From the NCBI GenBank assembly GCA_037127315.1, contig JBBBDQ010001124.1, forward strand, positions 2,423,501 through 2,487,500: a DNA stretch of 64,000 bases. Direction: 5' to 3'. Positions within the stretch are counted from its first letter, which is position 1. Every line of letters begins with the position of its first letter. Both the position numbers and the translations under genes were made by a program. This stretch comes from Ascarosepion bandense (lineage: Eukaryota; Mollusca; Cephalopoda; Sepiida; Sepiidae). Below the pieces are notes generated by a model. It ran no database searches. It was given only the letters and a program-made list of their open reading frames with translations, and was not told where the DNA came from. This document shows, one piece after another, positions 45,169-56,429 of the stretch.

Positions 45169-45566
45169 CTAGCAGTATAGCCCGGCGTTGCTCGGGTGTA
45201 ATGAAATCTTTAAAACTAATCCATGGTCCTGGAATTCAGACTCTTTGGACGTTGGCACGAAAGACTAAAAAGCAATACTTGTTTCCAGTTAAAGCGAAAC
45301 CGGAGACTGAAAGAAAAATGAATGGATGTAAGTCAAATTTTGAAGTTTGGTGAGAATCGGATAAAAATTGTGGATTTGTATAAAGGACATACAGACAGAT
45401 AAACAAACACACACACAGACATCTTGCCTTTTATATATATTATCGATTTTCTGTAAGAACTGCAACTTTGAAACTTCTGAATATCGTTTCTTATGTCTTT
45501 GTTTATGAGTATATCAAATTTTATTAAAATCGGACCACTCCTTCTATAACCCGATTTCTTCGATTA
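45169..45566 (-). mobile_element. Helitron-like element, 5'-truncated
   Basis: It starts CTAGCAGTATAGCCCGGCGT with an intact 3' hairpin and loses homology near CCCGATTTCTTCGATT (45566). Confidence 0.75.
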
Positions 45567-45711
45567 TCTCCTGGGTTATGGGCGCTCGGTAGAAGGAGGC
45601 AGACTTTTAGCGTGTTATATATCATGTATACACACGCCAATAGCCAAGAGTGTTCTAATTCATTACTGAATGAACGATGCGTAAATTCTAGAAATCACTT
45701 TAAACATTTAA

Positions 45712-45940
45712 ATTCCATTTGAATTTGTTGCATTCACTTATGCGCAAATACCCTTGGGAAAGATATGTATACATATCTTCTCCCCCAACTACGGGTTAAA
45801 TAGCAGAACAGATTGGATTCTTTAGCTTTGGTTGGCCACCAGTCTACCACAGAAAGTAATGGCAACGTACTGCAGTCATATCTCGAAAGAGACATGATCG
45901 CCAATCGTGTATCACGTATGACACTTTAGTGACTGACAAT
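45712..45940 (+). mobile_element. SINE-A body, 5'-truncated
   Basis: Body only, from TTGCATTCACTTATGCGCAA to the tail. Internal change GATATGTATACATATC (45762-45777) makes a new palindrome. The hairpin loop is the GAAA variant. Confidence 0.75.
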
Positions 45941-45947
45941 CTTAACA

Positions 45948-46430
45948 ATATTAGATATGCAGATAACACGCTGTTGGTAGCAGACACAGAAACAAAACTG
46001 AAGGAACTCTTATAGAAGGTATAAAAGAAAGCGAGATGAAAGGACTAAACCTTAATTGTGAGAAGACATGATGTACGGTTGTCAGCAGAAGGAACAGCCC
46101 AAGGGGCGAACTACGCACCGGAGACACCAAAATCAAGCCAGTACAACAAATGTAAAAATCTAGGAAATGCTTTATTAGGCCATGGAAAATGCGACACCGA
46201 AATCCGAAGGCGCATGCCTTCCAAATACTAAGCAAAGTATTATGAAATAAGAAAATAATACTAAACAGTTGCATAATATCTGTCCTCCAGTAAATGCTGA
46301 ATAAGCTTATCACAGATGAAGAAGAGACTTTAATCAACAGCGATGTGGCTCTACAGAAGGATGCTGTCGTGAGCTGAATATGCAAATAACGACAATGTTT
46401 TAGTGAAAATGGGAACAAGAACAACATTAG
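45948..46430 (+). pseudogene. LINE-1 reverse transcriptase palm fragment
   Basis: Translation gives NNIRYADNTLLVADTETKLK, matching the catalytic YADD block, with the second aspartate changed to asparagine. GLNLNCEKT and the TEIRRRM-like piece follow in order. There are several stops and frameshifts. Homology stops around 46430 and is resumed at 46860 beyond a minisatellite. Confidence 0.75.
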
Positions 46431-46439
46431 TGCCAGTAT

Positions 46440-46708
46440 AACATGTGGCCTACCTTTTTGATTCTGTCATGACATGTGACCCACCTCTTGGATTCCGCTA
46501 TGGTACGTGACCCACCTCTTGGATTCCGCTATGGCACGTGACCCACCTCTTGGATTCCGCTATGGCACGTGACCCACCTCTTGGATTCTACTATGGCATG
46601 TGATCCATCTTTTTGATTCTGCTATGCCATGTGACTGACCTCCTTGATTCTTGTATTATATGTGGCCTAACTCTTGGATTCTGGTATTGCATGTGACCTA
46701 CCCGCTTC
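46440..46708. repeat. 31-bp minisatellite inside a LINE-1 copy
   Basis: About eight to nine units with landmarks GTGACCCACCTCTTGGATTC and CGCTATGGCAC. The central three are nearly identical; the outer ones are diverged. Two units hold a perfect CACGTG (46535-46540, 46566-46571). Confidence 0.95.
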
Positions 46709-46859
46709 GAATGTGTCCTACCTCAGTAAGAGTATATTTATAGATATAAGCATTCGGCTATTTATTGAAACTAATTATTTTCCTTAACCCTTACCAAACA
46801 ATTTATAATACCAGTAAAAAAAAAATTAGTAAGCGATAAGGCCACATGCTATACCGGCA

Positions 46860-47140
46860 TCAAACACTTTTACTTAGAATTAGAAAGAGACAACTGGAAT
46901 TTCTAAGGCACATAATGAGGAAAGAGGGCTTAGAAAATTTGATACTTGCAATACATATTAAAACTAAGAGGGCCTGGGGAAAAACATCGCATGACCCACG
47001 TAGCGAACTTGTCTAAGTGGTTGGCAAAACAGGGATAAGGAGAGATAGCAAAAATACAAACTTTACCAAGACCAACAAGTGAACGGAAATTATGGAAAGA
47101 CATGATCGCCCACATTCTGAAGAGAGACGGCACATAGAAT
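46860..47140 (+). pseudogene. LINE-1 C-terminus, continuation after the minisatellite
   Basis: Coding of RKRQLEFLRHIMRKEGLENL type is followed by decayed sequence to GACGGCACATAGAAT, the LINE-1 3' end. It has the same orientation as 45948-46430, so they are likely halves of one copy. Confidence 0.75.
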
Positions 47141-47144
47141 AACT

Positions 47145-47574
47145 AATAACGATACCCATCAGACTATATCTAATTAATGTCTGCAATGTAATTGTGTCAC
47201 TAAAGTCTACGAGACATATTTAAAGAAATAATACCAAATAAAAGGAATGTACAAATTAAGTACGATGGCCCCTGATAAACTATGTTACATCAAGCAGGCG
47301 TATTATTCATAGCATCCGCCCCTGGCAATAATGTAAAAATAATCGAATAAATCCCTCGCCGTAATGAAAAAAGAAGAAACAAGTTGTTGAAAAATTGAAA
47401 TGCTTACGATTCTTTTTCTTTTCCTTTTGATTATTTGTGTAATGTTAATTTCCTTTAATGATTCGAATGGGTTACTTCCAAAGATTTGCTAAAAAAATGA
47501 ACATGCCATGCTGATAAGATGCCCAAAACTCTTTTTTTTTTTTGTCAAAATCTTTGTGTTATTAAGATTTTTTT
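47145..47574. other. No gene recognised
   Basis: AT-rich; T runs near 47530-47540. Confidence 0.25.
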
Positions 47575-48336
47575 GGCGACCTTTAAATTTGTTGTTTTTT
47601 ATTGCTTTTTACTTTTTTCAGCGCAGTCTTATCAGTTATTACATAAAGTTTCCGATTACCAAAAAACAATTTGAAAAAAATTTCAATATTTAAACAATTT
47701 TGGTGGGGGCTCAGTTTCTCATACAACGTTATTGTAAATCGATCCTCCATTTTGGAACCACTCGTGTTGGGGTCGTTTTGTGTTTTTTTTTTGGGGGGGG
47801 GGGCGAGTTTTTGCTCTTTTGTCTTTCCCAACTTTTCTTCAGTTCTTACAATGGCATATTCCTTGGAAACTCCAAGAATGGCTTTATTCAAAAATTTCGC
47901 AAGGGATTCAGTTGTTAAATATGCGCAAGCAAAAAAGTTAATTGCACAGAATCGATTTATTATAAGGTTGGATGAAAAACTGAACCTCCCCCCCAAATTG
48001 TTTAAATGTTGAAATTTTTACAATTTTTTTTGGTCAATTTTAGGGTTTAATCGATAACAATGCACTGAAAAATGTAAAAATAATTGATAATCAACCAATT
48101 TACAGGTGGTGGTAATGTCGTACCGGCGAGTGATTCCAAAACGGAGGCTAGATTTTACTATAACGTTGTATGAAAAACTGAGCCTCTCTTAAACTGGTTT
48201 TAATATTGAAATTTTTTCAAAATTTTTTGTCAATCGGAGACTTTAGGGCGTAGTTGATAAGATTGCATTGAAAAAAGTAAAAAAACAATGAAAGACAACA
48301 AATTTAAAGGTGGTGGTAGTCTCCTTCAGGTCCGCC
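47575..48336. mobile_element. Long-TIR DNA element, copy 2 (no SINE)
   Basis: It follows the element at 23399-24501 from CAGCGCAGTCTTATCAG through CAACGTTATTGTAAATCGAT to GGTGGTGGTAGTCTCCTTCA. The extreme left end is deleted (GGCGA joined to CCTTTAAATTT). The SINE site is empty. A shared stretch with ETPRMALFKNFA-type translation occurs in both, but changes between the copies are mostly non-synonymous. Confidence 0.7.
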
Positions 48337-48339
48337 GAT

Positions 48340-48775
48340 ATTTTTTGTAAAAACTAATTTTTTAATTACTTTTCGAACCGCCGAAATTTTAATTAAAAAT
48401 CTTTTTTTTTTTTTTTTTTTGTTGTTGTTTTTTCTCCGGCGCTAACTGGGAACTATAAATTTGTATGGAAAATTAGAGCGTCTTTTTACGGTAAAAAACA
48501 CGTTTTGAAAATTCTTACAAAAAATTAGATGACTGTCTGATTTTAATGAAATTTTCACTACCTCATGAATTAACACTTTTTTTTTCTTTTCCTTTAATGT
48601 TTATAGCTATAATGGCAAATACTCGGAAAATATAAATCATTGTTTTTTTTTCTTCGTTTTTTTTTTTTTAGGGAGGAGGGTACAAAGTGGAAACCAGTTA
48701 CAGAAGATATGCTCCGAATCGGAAAAAATGCAGTATATTTAATCAGAAAAGCTTTTAATTGCTTTCAGCAATAAA
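48340..48775. other. No gene recognised; homopolymer-rich
   Basis: T runs at about 48400-48420, 48580, 48645-48670. No coding recognised. Confidence 0.3.
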
Positions 48776-48777
48776 TA

Positions 48778-48980
48778 TCTTTTTTTTTTTAAATCATATC
48801 ACCCCAAGCAAGGCGGTAACGCCACTGATGTGCAGGGGGCTACATAAGAGTGATAAGATTAGAAAAGAGAAAAACCGGAAACCGCATCCTAAACAGGAAA
48901 CAAGGGATGAGCCTCTTCACCTGTTCAATAGACGTGGGTGGAGTGTGAACCGGGCGATAGTTTAGTCTATCTACTCCAAT
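48778..48980 (-). mobile_element. LINE-2-tail repeat, complete-looking copy
   Basis: It begins (plus reading) with poly-T, AATCATATCACCCCAAGC and CACTGATGTGCAGGGGGC, as at the LINE-2 3' UTR end (43910), and continues with CATCCTAAACAGGAAACAAG and GTGAACCGGGCGATAG. Confidence 0.6.
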
Positions 48981-48984
48981 ATCT

Positions 48985-49540
48985 ATTACACTACAGACAA
49001 TATATGAAAAAAAAATATTCGGTGTGTTTTAAAATTTTAATTAGATTTATAGAGTCTTAAATATTCTAGAATTCTGAATTAAGTTATAACGGTCAAGTGA
49101 TATTGCTAAATGAAGAAACCTATATTTTTGTAAATACGGATGTCCATACATGACATAATCAGAGAATAAGAGGTGACTGTAGTAAATTTAAAATTTATCG
49201 GTAAAATTTTAACATCTTTGAACACACGTCTTCGTAGGTAAAGCCAAAGTTCCTAAAATTCACTAAAATATCAGGTGATTAATGTTTTAAACATTACTGT
49301 ATATTTCTTGAAGATGCGTTGTCTTTAACAAATCTTATATATTTTTACATATTTTCGGTTAAAAGCATGTCAACTTTTAGAGGAAACTGCGCTAAAAATA
49401 TCTTTATTTTTTAAACAATTTGGTCAGGTTTTTTTTTTTGCTGATCTCATTAAACACACAAAGGTTGGTAGAAATAATTGAAGTGTAGGGAGCGTGTTCT
49501 TTTCAAACGTCGGTGGTCACTAGGATAGCGTGTGGGGTGC
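48985..49540. other. No gene recognised
   Basis: AT-rich sequence without recognised features. Confidence 0.25.
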
Positions 49541-49544
49541 GTGT

Positions 49545-50200
49545 TCTTTGTACGTCGGAAGCTGGTTAATATTTCTTTGGTTCGGCCTTGTGTCAGACTT
49601 AACCAAACTCCCTACATCTTCCAGGATTTTATGCAGAATTATCATCAGAAGGTTGGTTGTCGGCAGGTTGGAATATGTGGAATTGTGTGAGAAGAATGGA
49701 ATAATAAAATATCCATTTTGAATGTTAAAATATAAATTTATTAAAAGGAGGAATAACATAAGTTGTAGAAGTTAATGTTCAATTAGAAACATTATTAAGA
49801 GGTTATGAGTAGAGGTCGTACAAAATGTTTGTAGTAGTAATTGTTGTAAGAGATAAGGAGAAAGAGAACAAGGTGCGACCTGACTTTATCTCCGGGTCGA
49901 TTTGAAGTTAGTTACATTTTAGTTCTTTCGTCTCTCGGCTCCCATCTGAGTCTCTGACGCTGCGAAGAGATTTATATGTCCTTTTGAATTTCGCAATGGA
50001 TCGCCAAGTCCTTCAAGTCGCTCCCATTGGTCAAAAATCATTTTAACACCTACTTGCGAAATCTGGTTTCGAATTTTTTTGTTAAGCAGATGGTCAATCC
50101 TTTTTCTATTTGGGAAAACCAGGATTTCACAAATCGTTGTGAATTTTCGTAAAAGTGAAGAAGAGAGTTGATTTTAATTAATTTCTTATCCGCTACAATA
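49545..50200 (+). repeat. ~0.65-kb dispersed repeat, copy 2
   Basis: It matches 31505-32211 in order. At 50175-50210 it has a single, diverged unit (TTAATTTCTTATCCGCTACA) where copy 1 carries ten. Confidence 0.7.
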
Positions 50201-50219
50201 CAACTGCGTTTCCGTTTCT

Positions 50220-51025
50220 ACTAAATTATTGATGTCTTTTATACATATGCAGCCATAATAGTAAAAATATTTTCGAGGACTTTCATAATATTCAAAAATG
50301 ATGAGTAATGCTGCGTAAAGACGCTTCTGTCAGAAGAAGGGGGAAATGGTTCTCCACTAAAAAGAGTTCTTTCTCTAATCGACAGTTTTGTAACGCCTGT
50401 ATTAAAGAAACCAAAAATATTATCGTGAACGTTTTTTTAAATCTATTTGTGTGATTTTTTTTTTTAGTTTAACATTTTCAAATGAGACAACTTGCAATCG
50501 ATGGTAAAGTTATAATAAGGAATACGACAGATTTTATTCTTGCTACGAAAATCTTACTGAGAACAGCAACCACGAACTCTTAGAGCACCAGGAATTTAGC
50601 GATGATTTTTATCACGACTTAAAAGCTTCAGGTTGAGCAGAGCCCAGTTAGTACCTGAAAGTGTAATTCTTAATTTTGGACTTCATTTAGGTATGTACTT
50701 TTGTTTCCCATTTACTAATAAAATAAGTTTTACTTTTAAATGGTGAGGCCATGGTGTTAACAATGGTGTGGCATGTGGCCTAAGCGCTAAGGCGTTGTTA
50801 CCAAAACCCATTTAATGTTCACTGTCCTATTTTTGAGACGAAGAATTAGACATTTTTAAAAAAATTATAATACTGGGTTTTCTTCCGTTTTTTTTTTTTT
50901 TTTTTTTTAAATTAATACTAGATTTTAAGAGTGTATGTGTTTGGCCGAATGAAAGTTGTTAAATAGCGAGTCTCTAGTTAACTGATGTTGCTGTCACATT
51001 TAAGCATTGTGGGTGGGGGGGGGCT
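50220..51025. other. No gene recognised; weak tRNA- and 5S-like stretches
   Basis: GTGGCCTAAGCGCTAAGGCG near 50777 resembles a Leu-type tRNA D-arm but no matching B box was found. GAGCAGAGCCCAGTTAGTAC near 50637 is weakly 5S-like. A poly-T run lies at 50890-50909. Confidence 0.25.
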
Positions 51026-51029
51026 TTAT

Positions 51030-51371
51030 TACTAACATGATTTTGTTTTGTTTCTTGTAAATATTGTTATTTGTCATTTGTATATATTCATTAGAGAAAT
51101 TTTAAAAAGGTGTTATTTTCTGCCCGTATCCCCGCCACACACCCAAAGTTGTATATATGGGAGTTAAGTAGGACTTCATAGAGTATCTGAGGTATTATGG
51201 TGGACGTAGTAAGAATGGTAAGTAAGAATGTGGTATTTTGACGCAAGGTTAAGTTTACAACAGATGACCAGCTTTCCCTATTTTAGGCCTTGTGCAATAA
51301 ATATTGTTAACTAATTTTTCTGCTACAATTAAGGTTTTTTTTTATTACTAACATTATTTTGTTTAGTTTAT

Positions 51372-51428
<57 letters not shown>

Positions 51429-51665
51429 GTTAATTTGGATTTCATTTTTAAATTTAATTTTTATCCCACCACCAAACAACAAATTATACATATGGGAACT
51501 AGTTAGTCTACATAGAGACTTTGAGGCAAGTAAGAATGTGTTTTTGTGTGTGTAAGGAATACTGTAATATGTTTGGGTCAGTAATCGTGGTTAGCTCAGT
51601 TTTAAGACATATTAATGGTCAACCTTTCCTTATCCTTTGTATTATTCAAAATAAATATGACTAGA
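51030..51665. repeat. Old tandem duplication, ~310-bp units
   Basis: TTTATTACTAACATGATTTTG (about 51025) and TTATTACTAACATTATTTTG (about 51343) open two blocks. Both continue with a TATGGGA(G/A)..TAGT segment, a GAGTATCTGAGG / GAGACTTTGAGG pair and AAGTAAGAATGTG. A (TG)n(TA)n tract (51373-51424) expanded only in the second. Confidence 0.6.
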
Positions 51666-51669
51666 TTTT

Positions 51670-52480
51670 ACGGTGGTCATTAAGACACTAATATTAAACA
51701 AGATGTTATTGATTTTATATAAATTATGACGTAAAAAAAAAAAAAAATAGACCGATGAAAACAAATTACTATTTTGTCTTTCTGATGTGTGCAAAAAGAA
51801 GGGATTGGAAAACAAATTGATGTTGAGTTGACCAATTTTCTGAAGCGAAAGCAAAAAAAAGGAGCAGTTATAATTATCGCGTAGTGTGTCATGATTTGTT
51901 AGTAAGACTAATGAGCTTGACTAGCACTGCTGAGATAATATGGTAACATCCATATTTTCGATAATAAAAGAAGGTGCTATTTTCTCTACACACGTTCAAT
52001 TGCTTCGTATTCTCTAATAATTTGACGGGGAGGTCGCCTAAGTAAAGTTAGAAATTTTTTGCAAATTCTTAGTTTAGAGGTAGGGGGGATGTCGAAATAA
52101 GCTGGCATGACTAGCACATTCTGTTTAAACACACAAGTCAAGAGGGTCGGCATGAACTATAAAAAATCTTTACGTTGCAAAGGTCAGAGGTGAATATAGT
52201 TGATTAAAAAACAAGATCGAAAAAAAAAAATGGAAGTTAGCCTTCCGCGCCCAGCTTGTTAGGCACGGGAGTGTACTCGTTGTCCTTCAACATAAGTGTG
52301 CATCAAAGTTTTTTGTTTTTTTATTTTATTTTTTTATAAGTACAAATATTCTTTTACTCATTATCCACCAAATTATGTCGATTCTTTAATGGTGAGCTAA
52401 AATGGAGACGTGAATAGCAATAGTGGGAATATTTGCACACAAAGCAACTGTCAGAAACTTACTTAGCGATTGGTTTTACA
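51670..52480. other. No gene recognised
   Basis: AT-rich; A run at 51733-51746 and 52219-52229. No coding recognised. Confidence 0.25.
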
Positions 52481-52492
52481 TTAAACCTAAGC

Positions 52493-52950
52493 TATAGGTT
52501 CCCAACTATTTTGCTGCGATTACCCCCAAAATACAATTTCACTAATATCCATTACCCCAATGAACAAATACCCGTAATATAGGAAAGGAAGTAATTATAT
52601 TTTCATACATCAAAACCAGACAAAGTTAATGAAAATTATTCAATACAATAGTACCAATCGATAATAATCAGAACTATAGTAGCCGTAACCTAGCGGTGAT
52701 TCTTAATGTGAGTGTTGAACTTGTACTGCCTGTGTCATTGCCAGTTTATTTATTCTTGGCTTTGTGACTAAAAGGGCTATTCGGGCATCGTTTGCCACAT
52801 TGAGTCTGCTACGTTTCTTGGTCTTCATTCCAAGGACACAGTGTGAAATTATAAGCTGATTGCTTCTTCCCAAACCAAACATCCATTACCCACCAAAATA
52901 TGGGCTCATCACCCCACTGCTGTAATTTACCCCGCAGTTGGGAACCATGG
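52493..52950. mobile_element. hAT-type MITE with perfect 8-bp target duplication
   Basis: ACCTAAGC occurs at 52485-52492 and 52951-52958. Ends TATAGGTTCCCAACT and AGTTGGGAACCATGG are inverted repeats. 458 bp, no coding. Distinct in its interior from the MITEs at 24901 and 26202. Confidence 0.9.
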
Positions 52951-52959
52951 ACCTAAGCA

Positions 52960-53425
52960 AAGTTAACATAAGCTGGTGGTACTTTAGCGTAAGGTTTATC
53001 GCCGCATCGAACTATAATTTTGTATGTGTATACACATTTAAACCTTATGTTTATATATCTATATACTATTTATATTAAAGGTAGAGCGGTCAAAATAAAC
53101 GCTATCAAATACAATACATATACTTATTTTAGTAATAAACACTTCCTATATCGTCTGGGGAGTCACGGTAGCCCCCAGCGCTGCACCTGGATAAACGAGA
53201 TATTGAGGTAGATCTCACGCTATAGTAGCACCCTTAAGCTGAGATGAAGAGGTCAACATCTTTTTCTTCTCATTTTGTTATTTCGTTGAGAAAATATACT
53301 TACGGGAAAGTGGTTTGTCAAAATGTCCTTTCATTCGCTCTTTTCTTTTGTGACGATACATTTTGCCGAAATATGTGACGAAAGAACGCAAGAAATAGAC
53401 TAATGCTATATCCATTGAACTCCGT
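52960..53425. other. No gene recognised
   Basis: AT-rich with a GC-richer patch near 53155-53195. No coding recognised. Confidence 0.25.
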
Positions 53426-53429
53426 AGCA

Positions 53430-53690
53430 GAGCCGAGTTCGAATTCCAGTTGAATTCATTGCATTCACTTACGCGCAAATACACTTGGGAAAGGTATTAA
53501 TCTGTCTATTCCTTCCAGTTATGGGTTAAATAACAGGACAGATTGGGTTCTATAGCCTTGGTCGGCAACCAGTCTACCGCAGAAAGCAATGGCAACTTAC
53601 TGCGGGATAATCTTCTGCCCAGTCAGTCATGTCTCTTTCGAGACATGATCGCCCAAGCGTGTTTCACGTATGGCACTTAACTGACTGAAT
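53430..53690 (+). mobile_element. SINE-A, 5'-truncated before the B box
   Basis: It starts at GAGCCGAGTTCGAATTCC and runs to the CTGACTGA tail; little divergence, so fairly young. Confidence 0.85.
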
Positions 53691-53699
53691 CAGTGCAAC

Positions 53700-55010
53700 C
53701 ACTTGATACTCTCCTCAATATCGCAATTTTGTATGGCGTTCAGAAATGTAGCAGACATCAGAACGCGCCTCTGCCTTTCTGAGTCGAGTGAAGAGTTGCT
53801 AGCTAAAAGAATAACTTACATATCATTGGCTTCTAAATCCCGAAGGAATAGAAATCCGTTTGCATAGGAGTAAACTTTGACAGGAGCATAAGCACGAAGT
53901 AAAGTTTTGGACTGAAATCGAACCCTGATCGCCAACTTCTTTTTCTGTGCTGATCACCGCTCTTGCGTCAATCTACGCTTTTTTTCTTCCAACCTACCAA
54001 GTATGAAATATTTTTAATCTCTTCACATAAAAAATTAAATATTAAATTTTCTATTAATGATTCATTTTCGAATCGAAAAGCTCGGTTCAATCTTTTTTCT
54101 AGATCAATAAACAAACTTGGACCTTATCTCCCAGCACTTGTCACAACTTAATATTCGTTTTTTTTGTTTTGTTTTGTTTTTTGTTTTTTTTTTAAGTGTC
54201 GTGACATTTCTGAAATGTAGGAAATAAAGAGCAACGGCAGAATTTGAGTTTTTGAAAATTTGTTGAAAAATAATTACGTTGTCAACTTACGACAAAGATT
54301 AGTTACGACCGACAGGTCGTATATCGGTTTATAATTAATTTTGCAATATTCTTTCTTTAGGTTTTATTGTGTTTTTATTAGTTTTGTAGGGATTAAATAA
54401 AAAAAAAATTACGAAATAAAATAAACATAAAAATCTCCCAGGAGTCGTCTGACAGGAAAGACAATTGACGCATGCGCAAAAAGAGACCTCCTGGTGCCAA
54501 AAATAAACTCTATCTCTTTCTCTGGTTGACTTTGGATGGTAAAGATGTGCCAAACTGTTCGGGAAGAAATTTCCCCAACAAGAGGTCGGAAGAACCCAAA
54601 AAATAAAATACGTGTCCAAACTGTCCCTCTCGTGTCTCTGTATCTTTCCTTTTCTCTTTGCCTATTTATTTCAGCCACGAAAGCCATTCAACAAATTTTA
54701 GATGTTTAGGTGAAAGAACCAACCCAGCAGTAAGAGCCATAACATTCCATAGTTTTACGGTTTCTTTGTTTGATATCATTTGTATAATCTCTCTACACAT
54801 TGTTTTGATTCTAATTTTTACGTTCGTCAGATTTAAGTCAAGGTTAATATTTGTTAAACATACAAAAAAATTAATTGCAAAGCATACCAAAATATATACA
54901 AATACAAAATATCTTATTAGCCCCTGGAGTTTGGTTGTAGATCGTCAATGTCACCAGCTATGACAAGGCTAGACGCTGGAAATCTTCTTTTTTTTTTTTT
55001 TTTTCTTTTT
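53700..55010. other. No gene recognised; NRF1-like palindrome
   Basis: A weak tRNA-like stretch (minus) lies at 53905-53960. ACGCATGCGCA occurs near 54470 in a somewhat GC-richer block (54430-54610). Open frames here (up to 101 codons) show no recognisable domain. Poly-T at 54985-55017. Confidence 0.3.
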
Positions 55011-55014
55011 TTTT

Positions 55015-55650
55015 TTTCACAAACCTAGTGAGCTTTGTCTGAATTTTTATTTCTTTTATCTTCTCATAAATTTCACGAAATGGATGAAACACATTCTGTG
55101 CCACCTGCTCAATCCTTGCAAATCGTTCGATGTTTGTGTCCATTCCTTCAAAATATGTAAAGAGTTTATTCAGTAAAGAAAAATCTTCTGATAATCTCTT
55201 TAGTGATAAATTTCCTCTCCTTGATTTATCTCTTCTTCCAATGTGATTAACTCTTGATTTGTAAGTTCTACGGATTCTAGATGTGCGTTTGTGGCGCAGT
55301 GAATATCGGCTCGGAACGAGAAATCGGGGATCCGAGTTCGAATTCCAGTTGAATTCATTGCATTCACTTACGCGCAAATACCCTTGGGAAAGGTATTAAT
55401 CCGTCTCTTCCTTCCAGTTATGGGTTAAATAACAGGACAGATTGGGTTCTATAGTCTTGGCTGGCAACCAGTCTACCGCAGAAAGCAATCTTCTGCCCAG
55501 TCAGTCATGTCTCTTTCGAGACATGATCGCCCAAGTGTGCTTCACGTATGGCACTTAACTGACTGATGGATTCTAGGTCTAAAAATTCATTCACCTCTTC
55601 TACTTCACACTTCAAAGAATGATGATTTGCCAGTTTTACTATTCACCGCC
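55015..55650 (-). pseudogene. Tigger (pogo-type) transposase C-terminus, split by a SINE
   Basis: On the minus strand 55650-55577 encodes CEVEEVNEFLDLESV. Beyond the SINE, 55271-55020 encodes ELTNQELITLEEE, then after a frameshift LSLKRLSEDFSLLNKLFTYF, EGMDTNIERFARIEQV and FHPFREIYEKIK. This matches the C-terminal tail of Tigger/TIGD1-like proteins (ELTxExLxELE..., LNKLLxxFExMDxNxERF, IYxxKKxxxKQ). The DDE domain lies upstream and is not present. A one-base frameshift separates the blocks. Confidence 0.75.
55281..55567 (+). mobile_element. SINE-A inside the Tigger relic, 9-bp target duplication
   Basis: GGATTCTAG occurs at 55272-55280 and 55568-55576. Full head and tail; about 19 bp are missing after GCAGAAAGCAA. 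Removal restores a continuous Tigger reading across the site. Confidence 0.9.
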
Positions 55651-55659
55651 CCCCCCCAC

Positions 55660-56140
55660 CACCACCACCACCACCGTTAATCATTTCAAGGTCATGTTCA
55701 CCTCATTTGAGGCACGCGAGGGGATGCTAGCGCTACCGAGAGCTGGGGTAGAAATTGACGTCCACCAACCTGGGAAAACACTCACGAGGCCAGGCATACC
55801 AATTCACGGTTGTGACCGTAAAGATGAAGACGACCTGTACATTACCGTCTTGTAGTTCTGCGCTGAAGTATTGTTCATTATTCACTGAATCCTTTGGTTT
55901 TGTATCTTCAAATCTTATTTCACGCTTATGGACTTTCTAGCTTTCCTTTCCGAGTATATCCCGTTAATCTTTAAGTCTTAATTTTCAACAAATAAGAAAC
56001 ACCCTCTTGGTAGGGCTTAAAAATATGCCAACCGAACCTCTTCACGAGGTAAAAGTCCCCCAAGGGGGCTACCTGTTTGCCGTGGATGGCGATCCGTGGT
56101 GCTTGAGGACGAGATCCTGGAGATTTAGTTTTAAGAATTG
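55660..56140. other. (ACC)n tract and GC-richer sequence, no gene recognised
   Basis: C-run plus (CCA)n at 55648-55675. Then ordinary sequence with a 78-codon frame (55619-55855) without a recognisable domain. Confidence 0.3.
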
Positions 56141-56152
56141 GACTATACATAT

Positions 56153-56417
56153 TCGAATTCCAGTGAATGCAAGGAATTAAACTGGAATTCAAATCGGGGT
56201 GTCGAGATCGAATTCCAGTTGAATTCCTTGCATTCAATTACGCGCAAAAACCCTTGGGAATGGTATTAATCCGTTTCTTCCCTCCAGTTATGGGCTAAAT
56301 AACAGGACAGATTGGGTTCTATAGCCTTGGCAGAAAGCAGTGGCAACCTACTGCGGAATAATCTTCTTCCGAGACTAAATCGCCCAAGCGTGTATCACGT
56401 ATGGCACTTAACTGATT
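56153..56417 (+). mobile_element. SINE-A with inverted 5' segment and 12-bp target duplication
   Basis: GACTATACATAT occurs at 56141-56152 and 56418-56429. The inserted DNA starts with ~40 bp of SINE-A in reverse (GAATGCAAGGAATTAAACTG near 56164), then switches to sense (GAATTCCAGTTGAATTCC near 56208) to the normal tail. The tRNA head is absent. Confidence 0.9.
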
Positions 56418-56429
56418 GACTATACATAT

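Noticed and set aside
45951..46427. 158-codon minus-strand open frame
   Set aside because: It is the antisense shadow of a LINE-1 palm fragment read on the plus strand.
50560..50680. Further 5S-derived sequence
   Set aside because: Only about 20 bases look 5S-like and the preceding and following blocks do not fit.
54958..55377. 139-codon minus-strand frame as one gene
   Set aside because: Its first ~30 codons are antisense SINE-A and its last are poly-lysine from a T run; only the middle is Tigger-derived.
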